64,000 nucleotides of DNA. It comes from Onishia taeanensis. Lineage in GTDB: Bacteria; Pseudomonadota; Gammaproteobacteria; Pseudomonadales; Halomonadaceae. Below the pieces are notes generated by a model. The model saw only the letters and a program-made list of their open reading frames with translations. It searched no databases and was not told the DNA's origin. The stretch covers positions 310,001 through 374,000 of the forward strand of contig NZ_QLSX01000001.1 in the NCBI RefSeq assembly GCF_003268885.1, read 5' to 3'. The translations under genes and the position numbers were made by a program. Below, one piece after another: positions 1 to 8,080 of this stretch (position 1 is its first letter; each line of letters begins with the position of its first letter).

Positions 1-1335
1 TTCGGCCTGAACATCCTTGATGATCGCTTCGAACTTCTCCTCGCCGGTGAGATAGACCAGATCGTTAAGATCGCGACGAATCAGCGGGCGGTTGGTGGGA
101 ATCACCATCACATCCAGGCTGTAGATCTGGCGGAACTCGAAGGCCTCGGTATCGGCGGTCCCGGTCATGCCGGAAAGCTTCTCGTAGAGGCGGAAGTAGT
201 TCTGGAACGTGGTCGAGGCCAGCGTCTGGCTCTCGCGCTGAACGGTGACGCCTTCCTTAGCCTCGACCGCCTGGTGCAGCCCCTCGGACCAGCGACGGCC
301 AGGCATGCTGCGCCCAGTGTGCTCATCGACGATCACCACCTGGCCGTCGTCGATGATGTAGTCGACGTCGCGCTGGTAGAGATGCCGCGCACGCAGCGCC
401 GAATGCATGTGCTGAAGCAGGTTGAGGTTCTGGGCGGCGTAGAGGGATTCATCCTCACCGAGCAGCTCTTCGCCGCGCAGCAGCGCTTCCACCTTGTGGT
501 GGCCTTCCTCGGTAATATCGACCTGCTTCTGCTTCTCATCGAGCACGAAGTCGCCATCCGGCGGCACATCATCGTCTTCGCTCTGCTCGCCTCGCACCAG
601 GTCAGTCGACAGGCGGTTGATCACCTTGTAGAGCTCGGTGTTTTCTTCCACCGGGCCGGAGATGATCAGCGGCGTGCGCGCCTCATCGATAAGGATGGAG
701 TCGACCTCATCGACGATGGCGTAGTGAAGCCCGCGCTGAACCTTGTCCTCGAGGGAGAAGGCCATGTTATCGCGCAGGTAGTCGAAGCCGTACTCGTTGT
801 TGGTGCCGTAGGTAATATCGCAGGCATAGGACTGGCGCTTTTCATCGGAATTCTGGCCGGAATAGATCGACCCCACCGTCAAATCCAGGCGTTCGTAGAG
901 CGGACGCATCCACTCGGCGTCACGGCGCGCCAGATAGTCGTTGACCGTGACCACGTGCACGCCCTTGGCGGGCAGCGCATTCAGGTACACGGCAAGGGTG
1001 GCCACCAGCGTCTTGCCCTCGCCGGTCTTCATCTCGGCAATACGCCCGGTGTTCAGCGCCAGGCCGCCGATCATCTGCACATCGAAATGGCGCATGCCCA
1101 TGACGCGTTTGCTGGCCTCACGCACCACGGCGAAGGCCTCGGGCAGCAGCGCGTCGAGTGACTCTCCCGCCGCCAGACGCTCGCGAAACTCACTGGTCTT
1201 GGCCCGGAGGCTGGCATCGTCGAGGGCCTCGAACTCCGCCTCCATGGCATTGATCTTGGCAACGACCTTGCCAAAGCGTTTGACCTCGCGGTCGTTCTTG
1301 GAGCCGACCACTTTGCGCAATAAATTATTAATCAT
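1..1335 (-). CDS. secA: SecA preprotein translocase ATPase, N-terminal 445 residues (runs off the window)
   Basis: SecA is the motor ATPase that pushes unfolded preproteins through SecYEG. The first 445 codons are present; the 3' part lies beyond base 1. The start ATG at 1335 gives a protein opening [12 protein letters not shown], typical of SecA. Visible motifs are the Walker A stretch [11 protein letters not shown] near residue 102, the Walker B/DEAD-like [11 protein letters not shown] about 100 residues later, and the start of the preprotein cross-linking domain. Its Shine-Dalgarno is weak (GAGAACGGA about 10 bases upstream). A small secreted-type ORF ends 91 bases upstream on the same strand, which recalls the secM-secA arrangement of enterics. 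Confidence 0.98.
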   Translation of the reverse strand, partial: MINNLLRKVVGSKNDREVKRFGKVVAKINAMEAEFEALDDASLRAKTSEFRERLAAGESLDALLPEAFAVVREASKRVMGMRHFDVQMIGGLALNTGRIAEMKTGEGKTLVATLAVYLNALPAKGVHVVTVNDYLARRDAEWMRPLYERLDLTVGSIYSGQNSDEKRQSYACDITYGTNNEYGFDYLRDNMAFSLEDKVQRGLHYAIVDEVDSILIDEARTPLIISGPVEENTELYKVINRLSTDLVRGEQSEDDDVPPDGDFVLDEKQKQVDITEEGHHKVEALLRGEELLGEDESLYAAQNLNLLQHMHSALRARHLYQRDVDYIIDDGQVVIVDEHTGRSMPGRRWSEGLHQAVEAKEGVTVQRESQTLASTTFQNYFRLYEKLSGMTGTADTEAFEFRQIYSLDVMVIPTNRPLIRRDLNDLVYLTGEEKFEAIIKDVQAE

Positions 1336-1406
1336 GAAACGTCCGTTCTCTACCAAGCATCCGAATACGGGCCCGAGCACCTTGGCCAGGCACTGGCGCC
1401 CACTAT

Positions 1407-1421
1407 CCGCCCAGCGGGCGG
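1407..1421 (-). promoter_or_regulatory. GC-rich stem-loop between the small ORF and secA
   Basis: On the minus strand CCGCCC-GCT-GGGCGG forms a perfect 6-bp stem with a 3-base loop, starting just after the stop codon of the upstream ORF. A second small hairpin (GCCAG-TGC-CTGGC) follows about 15 bases closer to secA. In E. coli the secM-secA leader folds to control access to the secA ribosome binding site. By eye I could not find a strong helix that sequesters the secA Shine-Dalgarno here, so a regulatory role is inference. Confidence 0.35.
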
Positions 1422-1426
1422 GCATA

Positions 1427-1771
1427 TCAGACGGTTTGGCAAGGGGGGCCGCGACGGGTCAGCACATCATGGGCGGCGGCGGGAACCCGCACCACCTTGC
1501 GTGGCAGCGGGCGATTCGGCAACTGAAGGCGCCAGCGACGAAGCGGCCGCCAGCGGCGTTGGCTCGCCTGACGGCGGCTTTCAGCGCGGATGACCGCCGG
1601 CGCTAGCCAACAGATATGCACCACCCGCTCGATCAGGCGCACGCCGTCAGCCTGTACCAGGCCCGCCGGCAACAGGCAGCCCACCAGCAAGCCTGCCAGC
1701 CACCAGCGCGTGCGACGGCGCGAGGCCGTATCGGCAGGCCGACTTGGGCTAGCGTTAGTAGAGCCGTTCAT
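1427..1771 (-). CDS. Small secreted-type ORF upstream of secA; candidate SecM-like translation-arrest regulator
   Basis: A 114-codon ORF with no homologue that I recognise. Residues 18-22 are basic (RRRTR), 23-39 form a hydrophobic core ([16 protein letters not shown]), and V-Q-A at 39-41 is a plausible signal peptidase I site. The mature part is short and very arginine-rich. The protein ends [11 protein letters not shown]. coli SecM, also encoded directly upstream of secA, ends in R-A-G-P followed by four residues, and RAPP-type arrest peptides stall on R-A-P-P. About three quarters of third codon positions are G or C (hand count), consistent with coding. The canonical aromatic residues of the SecM arrest motif are not visible, and there is no clear Shine-Dalgarno before the ATG. 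A secreted protein of unknown function is the main alternative. Confidence 0.6.
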   Translation of the reverse strand: MNGSTNASPSRPADTASRRRTRWWLAGLLVGCLLPAGLVQADGVRLIERVVHICWLAPAVIRAESRRQASQRRWRPLRRWRLQLPNRPLPRKVVRVPAAAHDVLTRRGPPCQTV

Positions 1772-1792
1772 GCTGTTGGAGGTCTCGCGGGC

Positions 1793-1824
1793 ATGATAGA
1801 TTGCCGGTTATCGTTTGGCGTCAA
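1793..1824 (-). promoter_or_regulatory. Possible sigma-70 promoter for the small ORF and secA
   Basis: On the minus strand a TTGACG box (1819-1824) is followed by TATCAT (1793-1798). Both are close to consensus, but the 20-base spacer is too long for a strong promoter. It lies in the 64-bp gap between the divergent small ORF and dciA, so dciA must be transcribed from the same short region. Confidence 0.25.
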
Positions 1825-1835
1825 AAGTGCAGCCC

Positions 1836-2321
1836 ATGAGTATAAAGGTTAAGCGTTTCCGCGCCCAGCCCGTCACGTCGCTGCTCGGCGGCCGCGGTGA
1901 GCTCGGCGGCCTGATGCGCATGGCCGGCCTGATCGACCGGGCCCAGCAGGAACTGCGCGAGCATCTTCCCGAGGAAGTCCGCGAGCACGTGTTCGTGGGC
2001 GGTTACCGGGACGGTAAGCTGACCCTGATCACCGATCGCGCGGTCTGGCTCACCTGGCTGCGCTACGAACAACCCCGGCTGTTGGACCTGCTGAGACGTC
2101 GGCCAGAATTCGAAGCCGTGCTGGGATTTACGCTCAAGGTCCGCCCGGTCCGCCCTCCCAAGGCCCCGCCGCGTCATAGCCGGCGGCTGTCGACCAGCGC
2201 CGCCGGAGAGATCGCCAGCTGCGCCGAAGATACCGAAGACCCACGGCTAAAGCGCGCCCTCGAGCGCCTGGCTTCCCACGCTGACGACCAGGACAAAGGC
2301 GCGGACAAGGACAAGGACTAG
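1836..2321 (+). CDS. dciA: DciA (DUF721) replicative helicase loader
   Basis: DciA recruits and loads the replicative helicase DnaB in bacteria that lack DnaC or DnaI. The 161-residue protein fits the family: a basic N-terminus, a folded domain with the characteristic V-x-x-x-x-D-G-x-L-x-x-x-x-x-x-x-x-W-x-x-x-L pattern (here YRDGKLTLITDRAVWLTWL), and a disordered charged C-terminal tail rich in D and K. I chose the ATG at 1836, giving MSIKVKRFRAQP, over a TTG seven codons upstream. The secA-dciA-lpxC neighbourhood is conserved in Pseudomonas. Assignment rests on the domain pattern and this context. Confidence 0.85.
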   Translation: MSIKVKRFRAQPVTSLLGGRGELGGLMRMAGLIDRAQQELREHLPEEVREHVFVGGYRDGKLTLITDRAVWLTWLRYEQPRLLDLLRRRPEFEAVLGFTLKVRPVRPPKAPPRHSRRLSTSAAGEIASCAEDTEDPRLKRALERLASHADDQDKGADKDKD

Positions 2322-2356
2322 CCAGCCGGACTGATTTGACCTACGTGGGCTTTCGG

Positions 2357-2522
2357 CACGACCTTCCGCTCATGACCTTTCGCCACGAGCTATCAACCAC
2401 GAACTATCAACCTCGCCCTATCACGCTTCGGCATAGCCCGCACAATCCATCCCACACGATCTATCCCAGGCACGCCCCATCCCATACAACCTAGCCCACA
2501 CAACGTGTCCCGCACGACTCCC
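2357..2522. repeat. Degenerate tandem repeat, about 12 units of roughly 14 bp
   Basis: Beginning 35 bases after the dciA stop, the plus strand can be cut into about twelve consecutive units of 12-16 bases, mostly 14, with an approximate consensus CACACGANCTATCC. Clear units are CACGAGCTATCAAC (2384), CACGAACTATCAAC (2398) and CACACGATCTATCC (2453). The stretch is strikingly poor in G on this strand. It occupies most of the 358-bp gene-free gap between convergent dciA and lpxC (2322-2679). No open frame or known RNA family is recognised in it. Confidence 0.7.
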
Positions 2523-2572
2523 AAACGTCACTCACTAGCCCGGTTTGCGAGCGCCGTGTCCTGGGCACCCAC

Positions 2573-2605
2573 AAAAAACGCCGCTTCCCAAACGGGAAAC
2601 GGCGT
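2573..2605 (-). terminator. Rho-independent terminator of lpxC
   Basis: On the minus strand ACGCCGTTTCCC-GTTT-GGGAAGCGGCGT forms a strong near-perfect hairpin followed by a run of six T. It lies 74 bases after the lpxC stop and probably ends transcripts arriving from the dcw cluster. Confidence 0.85.
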
Positions 2606-2679
2606 CAAGCAATCATGTCATCAGCGGCTATCTTGCCTGCCATGACAACGACTCGGCGAGGGGTATGTGCCCCGAAGTA

Positions 2680-3591
2680 TCAAGCCATGGCCGGAGCCGC
2701 GTAGGAGATCGGAGAGGTCTGGTGAGCATCCTCGAAGGTCACCAGCTCCCAAGCGTCAGTCTGAGCCAGCATGGCACGACAAAGCTGGTTGTTGAGCGCA
2801 TGGCCGGACTTCACACCGCGGAATTCGCCAATCAGGCTGTGACCGAGCTGATAGAGATCGCCGATGGCGTCCAGCACCTTGTGCTTGACGAACTCGTCGT
2901 CGTAACGCAGGCCGCCTTCGTTGATGATGCGGTAATCATCAACCACCACCGCGTTGTCCAGGCTGCCGCCCAGCGCCAGGTTCTGGGAGCGCAGGAATTC
3001 CAGATCACGCATGAAACCGAAGGTACGGGCCCGGGACACTTCCTTGACGAAGGAGGTGGTGGAGAAGTCCACGACCGCCGTCTGGTTACGCAGCTCCGAC
3101 ACGGGATGATCGAAGTCGATGGAGAAAGAAACCTTGAAACCGTGATGAGGCAGGAAAATGGCTTCCTTATCGCCATCGCGGACCACTACTTCGCGCTTGA
3201 TGCGAATGAAGGTCTTGGCCGCCGCCTGCTCTTCGATACCTGCTGACTGGATCAGGAACACGAAGGGACCCGCGCTGCCGTCCATGATCGGGACCTCGCC
3301 GGCGCTCAGTTCGACAAAGACGTTGTCGATACCCAGGCCTGCAAAGGCAGACATCAAGTGCTCGACCGTCGCTACCTTGACGTCACCCTGAGACAGGGAC
3401 GTGCACAGCGAAGTGTCGGTCACGAGGTTGGCATTCGCCGGTATCTGCACCTCGGGGGTGAGATCGGTACGAACGAAGATAACGCCGGTATTGACCGGTG
3501 CCGGACGCAGGGTCAAACAGACCTTTTCGCCCGAATGTAGACCCACGCCAGTGGCGCGGATGGTGTTCTTGAGAGTACGTTGCTTAATCAT
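2680..3591 (-). CDS. lpxC: UDP-3-O-acyl-N-acetylglucosamine deacetylase LpxC
   Basis: LpxC is the zinc enzyme that catalyses the first committed step of lipid A synthesis. The product has 303 residues, close to E. coli LpxC (305). The metal-site motif VEHLMSA has E77 and H78, and the C-terminal block [14 protein letters not shown] supplies the conserved H, K and D. The ATG at 3591 gives [21 protein letters not shown], the normal LpxC N-terminus; a TTG two codons upstream is less likely. The gene follows ftsZ on the same strand after a 115-bp gap that holds a promoter candidate. Confidence 0.98.
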   Translation of the reverse strand: MIKQRTLKNTIRATGVGLHSGEKVCLTLRPAPVNTGVIFVRTDLTPEVQIPANANLVTDTSLCTSLSQGDVKVATVEHLMSAFAGLGIDNVFVELSAGEVPIMDGSAGPFVFLIQSAGIEEQAAAKTFIRIKREVVVRDGDKEAIFLPHHGFKVSFSIDFDHPVSELRNQTAVVDFSTTSFVKEVSRARTFGFMRDLEFLRSQNLALGGSLDNAVVVDDYRIINEGGLRYDDEFVKHKVLDAIGDLYQLGHSLIGEFRGVKSGHALNNQLCRAMLAQTDAWELVTFEDAHQTSPISYAAPAMA

Positions 3592-3634
3592 GGGCAATCG
3601 CCGAGCCGTGATATGTAGTTATCAAACAGTGTTC

Positions 3635-3663
3635 ACTATACCATCGAACGAATGTTTCAACAA
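3635..3663 (-). promoter_or_regulatory. Candidate sigma-70 promoter for lpxC
   Basis: On the minus strand TTGTTG (3658-3663) and TATAGT (3635-3640) are separated by exactly 17 bases. TGG directly before TATAGT gives an extended -10 element. It lies 44 bases before the lpxC start. No terminator is visible after ftsZ, so readthrough from the dcw operon is also likely. Confidence 0.5.
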
Positions 3664-3706
3664 AGAAAACTCACCCCGGCGAACCCTATGTCAACAATAG
3701 ATTGGC

Positions 3707-4882
3707 TTAATCGGCCTGACGACGCAGAAATGCCGGGATATCCAGGTAGTCATCCATATCCTTGGCCTTGCGCTGATCGGCGCGAGCCTTGGCGGCTTCC
3801 TGGTCGGCCGTCTTAGCGGCCTGCTGACGCATCACCGCAGGCTGCTGCTGCAGGGTGCGATAATCGGTGGCCTCAGGACGCGAAGCTGCCGTTTCACGCG
3901 GAGCAGAGGCTGTCTTGGGTGCGCGACCATCGAGACCCGCTGCCACCACAGTGACACGCAGCTCGTCGGACATTTCCATGTCGATGGAAGTTCCGACCAC
4001 GATGGTGGCATCCTGAGAGGCAAACTCCTGAACGGTCGCACCGACGTCATTGAACTCGCCGATGGACAGATCCGGACCTGCCGTGATGTTGACCAGAATG
4101 CCGCGGGCACCATGCAGATCGATATCTTCGAGCAGCGGGCTGCGAATCGCCTTTTCTGCGGCCTCTCGCGCACGGTTCTCGCCAGTAGCACCACCCGTGC
4201 CCATCATCGCCATGCCCATCTCTGACATCACGGTTCGCACGTCAGCAAAGTCGACGTTGATGATACCGGGGCTGGTGATCAGCTCGGCGATACCCTGGAC
4301 GGCGCCCAGCAGCACGTCATTGGCGGCGCTGAAAGCGGTCAGCAGGCTGGCGCTCTTGCCAAGCACCGACAGCAGCTTCTCGTTGGGAATGGTGATCAGC
4401 GAGTCGACGTGTTCGGAGAGCTCTTTCATGCCCTCCTCGGCTGCGCGCATGCGCTTGGGTCCCTCGAAGGGGAACGGGCGGGTCACCACGGCAACGGTCA
4501 GGATGCCAAGCTCCTTGGCCACCTGAGCGACCACCGGTGCACCGCCGGTGCCGGTGCCACCGCCCATGCCGGCGGTGATGAACACCATGTCGGCACCTTG
4601 CAGCAACTCGGCGATGCGCTCGCGATCTTCCATCGCTGCCTGGCGACCAACCTCAGGATTGGCACCCGCGCCAAGTCCTTTGGTAATCTCGCTACCCAGT
4701 TGGAGGACAGTCTTGGCGGCCACACGCTTGAGGGCCTGAGCATCGGTATTGGCACAGATGAACTCTACGCCCTCGATATTGCTCTCGACCATGTGATTGA
4801 CGGCATTGCCACCACCGCCACCAACACCGACCACTTTGATGACCGCACTGCTTGAAGGTGCGTTATCAACCAGTTCGAACAT
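3707..4882 (-). CDS. ftsZ: Cell division GTPase FtsZ
   Basis: FtsZ is the tubulin-like GTPase that polymerises into the Z ring. In the 391-residue protein the tubulin signature GGGTGTG is at residues 107-113 and the nucleotide-binding glycine-rich loop [13 protein letters not shown] near residue 19. The C-terminus ends [15 protein letters not shown], the conserved peptide that binds FtsA and ZipA, after a variable Gln/Ala/Lys-rich linker. It is the last dcw gene before lpxC and starts 33 bases after ftsA. Confidence 0.99.
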   Translation of the reverse strand: MFELVDNAPSSSAVIKVVGVGGGGGNAVNHMVESNIEGVEFICANTDAQALKRVAAKTVLQLGSEITKGLGAGANPEVGRQAAMEDRERIAELLQGADMVFITAGMGGGTGTGGAPVVAQVAKELGILTVAVVTRPFPFEGPKRMRAAEEGMKELSEHVDSLITIPNEKLLSVLGKSASLLTAFSAANDVLLGAVQGIAELITSPGIINVDFADVRTVMSEMGMAMMGTGGATGENRAREAAEKAIRSPLLEDIDLHGARGILVNITAGPDLSIGEFNDVGATVQEFASQDATIVVGTSIDMEMSDELRVTVVAAGLDGRAPKTASAPRETAASRPEATDYRTLQQQPAVMRQQAAKTADQEAAKARADQRKAKDMDDYLDIPAFLRRQAD

Positions 4883-4915
4883 ATGCCCCGTCTCCTGGAC
4901 CGCATGCGGTCCGTG

Positions 4916-6187
4916 TCAGAAATTTCCTTTGAACCAGCCCTTGATTTTCTCTAGGGCCGGCATCGCTTCCTTGAATCCCCGGGAGACGTCCTCCCTTTTC
5001 GGCTGCGCCGAAACGACCCGGCCCTGACCCTGCCTAGCATCACGCATGCCGTAATGTAGCAAACCGACTCCTGTCGAATAAATCGGGTTACGCACCACAT
5101 CGGCGAGCCCTCGAACGTTTTGAGGGCAAGCGATACGCACAGGCATGTGGAAGATCTCTTCGGCAAGCTCCACCACGCCTTCCATGCGTGATGTGCCGCC
5201 TGTCAGCACTACCCCAGCAGCGACCAGGTCTTCGAATCCACTGCGGCGCAACTCTTCTCGGACTAGCGTAAACAGTTCCTCGTAGCGTGGCTCGACCACC
5301 TCGGCCAGCGCCTGTCGCGACAGGTCTCGTGCGGGGCGGTCGCCGACGCTCGGCACCTTGATCATCTCATCGCTGGCGGCCAACTGGGTCAGCGCGCAGG
5401 CATACTTGACCTTGATGTTCTCTGCATACTGGGTCGGCGTACGCAGGGCCATGGCGATGTCATTGGTAACCTGATCACCGGCAATGGGGATGACCGCCGT
5501 ATGGCGAATCGCCCCCTCGGTGAAGACCGCTATATCGGTCGTTCCGCCGCCGATATCGACCATGCAGACACCGAGTTCCCGCTCATCTTCGGTGAGCACC
5601 GCATGGCTTGATGCCAGTTGCTCAAGGATGATCGCATCGACTTCGAGACCGCAGCGCCGCACGCATTTCTCGATGTTCTGCACGGCATTGAGCGCCGCCG
5701 TTACCAGATGCACCCGTGCCTCGAGGCGCACACCCGACATCCCCAGCGGCTCGCGAATGCCTTCCTGGGTATCGATGGCAAACTCCTGAGGCAACACGTG
5801 CAGCACACGCTGGCCCTCGGATATCGCTCTCGCTCGCGCCGAATCAATCACGCGCTCGATGTCGGAATAGGACACTTCGCGATCCTTGATGGCGACTACG
5901 CCATCGGAATTCATCGAACTGATATGACTACCGGCAATGCCGACATAGACCGAATGAATGTCGCAGCCGGCCATCAACTCGGCTTCCTCGACGGCTCGCT
6001 GAATCGATTGAACGGTCGATTCGATATTGATCACCACACCCTTCTTCATCCCCCGGGAGGGATGCGACCCGATGCCGGCAATTTCGATGCCGCCATCGTC
6101 GCTGGGCTGACCGACGATCGCCACCACCTTGGATGTTCCGATATCCAGCCCGACTACCATATTAGAAGCGTTGGAATGTCCTGCCAT
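4916..6187 (-). CDS. ftsA: Cell division protein FtsA
   Basis: FtsA is the actin-fold ATPase that tethers FtsZ to the inner membrane. The 423-residue length is typical. The N-terminal VGLDIGTSKVVAIVG is the phosphate-1 loop, VCMVDIGGGTTDIAVF the phosphate-2 loop, and VLTGGTSRM part of the adenosine motif. The last residues, LEKIKGWFKGNF, form the amphipathic membrane-targeting helix. It is separated from upstream ftsQ by an unusually long 213-bp gap, which suggests its own promoter. Confidence 0.99.
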   Translation of the reverse strand: MAGHSNASNMVVGLDIGTSKVVAIVGQPSDDGGIEIAGIGSHPSRGMKKGVVINIESTVQSIQRAVEEAELMAGCDIHSVYVGIAGSHISSMNSDGVVAIKDREVSYSDIERVIDSARARAISEGQRVLHVLPQEFAIDTQEGIREPLGMSGVRLEARVHLVTAALNAVQNIEKCVRRCGLEVDAIILEQLASSHAVLTEDERELGVCMVDIGGGTTDIAVFTEGAIRHTAVIPIAGDQVTNDIAMALRTPTQYAENIKVKYACALTQLAASDEMIKVPSVGDRPARDLSRQALAEVVEPRYEELFTLVREELRRSGFEDLVAAGVVLTGGTSRMEGVVELAEEIFHMPVRIACPQNVRGLADVVRNPIYSTGVGLLHYGMRDARQGQGRVVSAQPKREDVSRGFKEAMPALEKIKGWFKGNF

Positions 6188-6400
6188 GGGTCGGGAATAC
6201 TCCTAGAAACTGTCCGGATGATCATCCGTGAATCCGCAAAAAAGTTGCATTGAGGCAATTATAGGAACAACTACCCTACTTTCACCACCCCAGCATAAAA
6301 ACCTGCCACACAATAAGCGGTTTTTTCACGGAAAGAAACACCTTGAACTCCCACCTGGCGGGAGCTGCACCGAAAAAAGGTGTCCGTCCTCATTCAATCT
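6188..6400 (-). promoter_or_regulatory. ftsQ-ftsA intergenic region with a candidate ftsA promoter
   Basis: This AT-rich 213-bp gap has no gene. On the minus strand there is a consensus TATAAT at 6258-6263; the matching -35 (GGTGAA at a 17-base spacer) is poor. Further upstream AAAAACC (6297-6303) and GGTTTTT (6319-6325) could form a weak hairpin. I read the gap as a control region for ftsA-ftsZ, but the exact promoter is uncertain. Confidence 0.4.
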
Positions 6401-7111
6401 TCACGGCTCGACTGGTGCAGTCTCACCGTGCCAGGCAACCGCCACGCCGTTGGGGTATCGCAGATCGATGTAGCGGATTTGCGACGCCTCGCTTCCCAAT
6501 TGACGACGCCATGCAGACTCGAGTCGTGCCAGCCGAGCATCCCGATCGCTGCGCCCCAGCATGATCCAGACACCGCTACCGAACTGCATACGCCAGGCCC
6601 CTCGAGGCTCAAGGCGCAGCTGACGAATGTCGACGCCCAGCGTCGCGAGCTGTTGCCGCAAACGGTCATAATAAGCCAGTACTTCAGCCCCACTGCCATC
6701 CGGCCCAGCCAAGTCGGGCAGCCCCTCTGGGGGGGCCACCGAGCCGAAAGCGAAGGGCTCACCGCGGGAATTGAGCAGTTCATCATCATGCCAGCGTGCC
6801 ACCGGTTCCTGCTCGAAGAGCTCCAGGGTCAGGGCATCAGGCCACTGACGCGACACCCTCACCTCGTCAAGCCAGCCGATATCACGCACTCGCTGACGCA
6901 GGTCGCCGAGATCAAGTGCCAGCCACGACTGCCCTTCAACCAGCGGCGCCAGCTGGTCACGCAAATAGTCGGCGTTGACGTGCTCGAGCTCGCCACGAAT
7001 CGATACTCGCTCAATGGGGCGGTCCAGCCACAGCCACATCACGCGGCCGCCGGCTACCAGCAGCACGATGAACAGGATCAGGCCCAGCCAGGGCCCTCGG
7101 GAGCGCTCCAT
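6401..7111 (-). CDS. ftsQ: Cell division protein FtsQ
   Basis: FtsQ is a single-pass inner membrane protein that links early and late divisome components through FtsB and FtsL. In its 236 residues, a basic cytoplasmic start is followed by a membrane segment at about 9-29 (LGLILFIVLLVAGGRVMWLWL). A POTRA-like domain comes next (RVSIRGELEHVNADYLRDQL), then the FtsQ domain. The gene starts 6 bases after ddlB ends. Confidence 0.95.
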   Translation of the reverse strand: MERSRGPWLGLILFIVLLVAGGRVMWLWLDRPIERVSIRGELEHVNADYLRDQLAPLVEGQSWLALDLGDLRQRVRDIGWLDEVRVSRQWPDALTLELFEQEPVARWHDDELLNSRGEPFAFGSVAPPEGLPDLAGPDGSGAEVLAYYDRLRQQLATLGVDIRQLRLEPRGAWRMQFGSGVWIMLGRSDRDARLARLESAWRRQLGSEASQIRYIDLRYPNGVAVAWHGETAPVEP

Positions 7112-7117
7112 TACCGG

Positions 7118-8080
7118 TCAGGTCTCCCGCGCAGCGTTGAGGCTGCTTTCGAGAATGCGCAGCACCAGCGAATCGAAGCCGATGCCAGCATGAGCCGCCG
7201 CTTGCGGCACCAGGCTATGATCGGTCATGCCCGGCACGGTGTTGACCTCGAGCAGCCAGAAATGCCCGTCGGCGTCACGCATCACATCGACCCGCCCCCA
7301 GCCGTCAGCTCCGATAGCCTCGAAGGCGTGACGGCTCAAGTCGCCAAGCGCCGCTTCGTCTTCAGCACCGAGGCCGCACGGCAGATGATACAGGGTCTCG
7401 TTGGAAAGATACTTGGCCTCGTAGTCATAGAAGCCGCTAGGGACTTCAACCCGGATCGCCGGCAGCACGCTGTCGCCAAGCAGCGACACCGTATATTCGG
7501 GGCCCCTGACGAAGCGTTCCGCCATCACGGCGGCATCGAAACGCGAGGCGTCACGATACGCGGCCTCGAGGGCTTCGGGGCTCTCGACGATGGTGATACC
7601 CAGAGTCGACCCCTCGTGTACCGGCTTGACGATCAGCGGCAGACCCAGCGTTTCGCAGACGGCCCGCCAGTCAGATGCAGCGTCCAGGTTCAGGCTCTCG
7701 GGCGTGGGCAGCCCGGCATTGTGCCAGACGGCCTTGGTGCGCTGCTTGTCCATGCCCAGCGCAGAGGCCAGCACGCCGCTGCCGGTAAAGGGAATTTCGA
7801 GCAGCGACAGCGCCCCCTGGAGGGTGCCGTCTTCGCCTACGCCCCCGTGCAGGGCGATGAAGACCCGATCCGGTTCCAGCGCCTGCAGGCCCGGCAGGCC
7901 GTTTTCGGCCAGGTCATAGCCAATGGCATCGACGCCGCTACGCTTGAGAGAGGCAAGGATCGCACTGCCGCTGATCAGCGACACCTCGCGCTCGGCGGAT
8001 GCACCACCATAAACGACGACCACCCGGCCAAAGCGCTCGGCGCCCGTTCCTGGGCTCGTCATCATTGCATCATCCGTCAT
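7118..8080 (-). CDS. ddlB: D-alanine--D-alanine ligase
   Basis: This ATP-grasp enzyme makes the D-Ala-D-Ala dipeptide that MurF adds to the peptidoglycan stem. The 320-residue protein carries the family blocks [35 protein letters not shown] and, at the metal site, [19 protein letters not shown]. Its start overlaps the murC stop by four bases (ATGA), indicating coupled translation within the dcw operon. Confidence 0.97.
   Translation of the reverse strand: MTDDAMMTSPGTGAERFGRVVVVYGGASAEREVSLISGSAILASLKRSGVDAIGYDLAENGLPGLQALEPDRVFIALHGGVGEDGTLQGALSLLEIPFTGSGVLASALGMDKQRTKAVWHNAGLPTPESLNLDAASDWRAVCETLGLPLIVKPVHEGSTLGITIVESPEALEAAYRDASRFDAAVMAERFVRGPEYTVSLLGDSVLPAIRVEVPSGFYDYEAKYLSNETLYHLPCGLGAEDEAALGDLSRHAFEAIGADGWGRVDVMRDADGHFWLLEVNTVPGMTDHSLVPQAAAHAGIGFDSLVLRILESSLNAARET

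Noticed and set aside
1335-1430. Hairpin that hides the secA ribosome site
   Set aside because: Only pairings of four or five bases could be found between the end of the small ORF and the secA start; not enough to claim.
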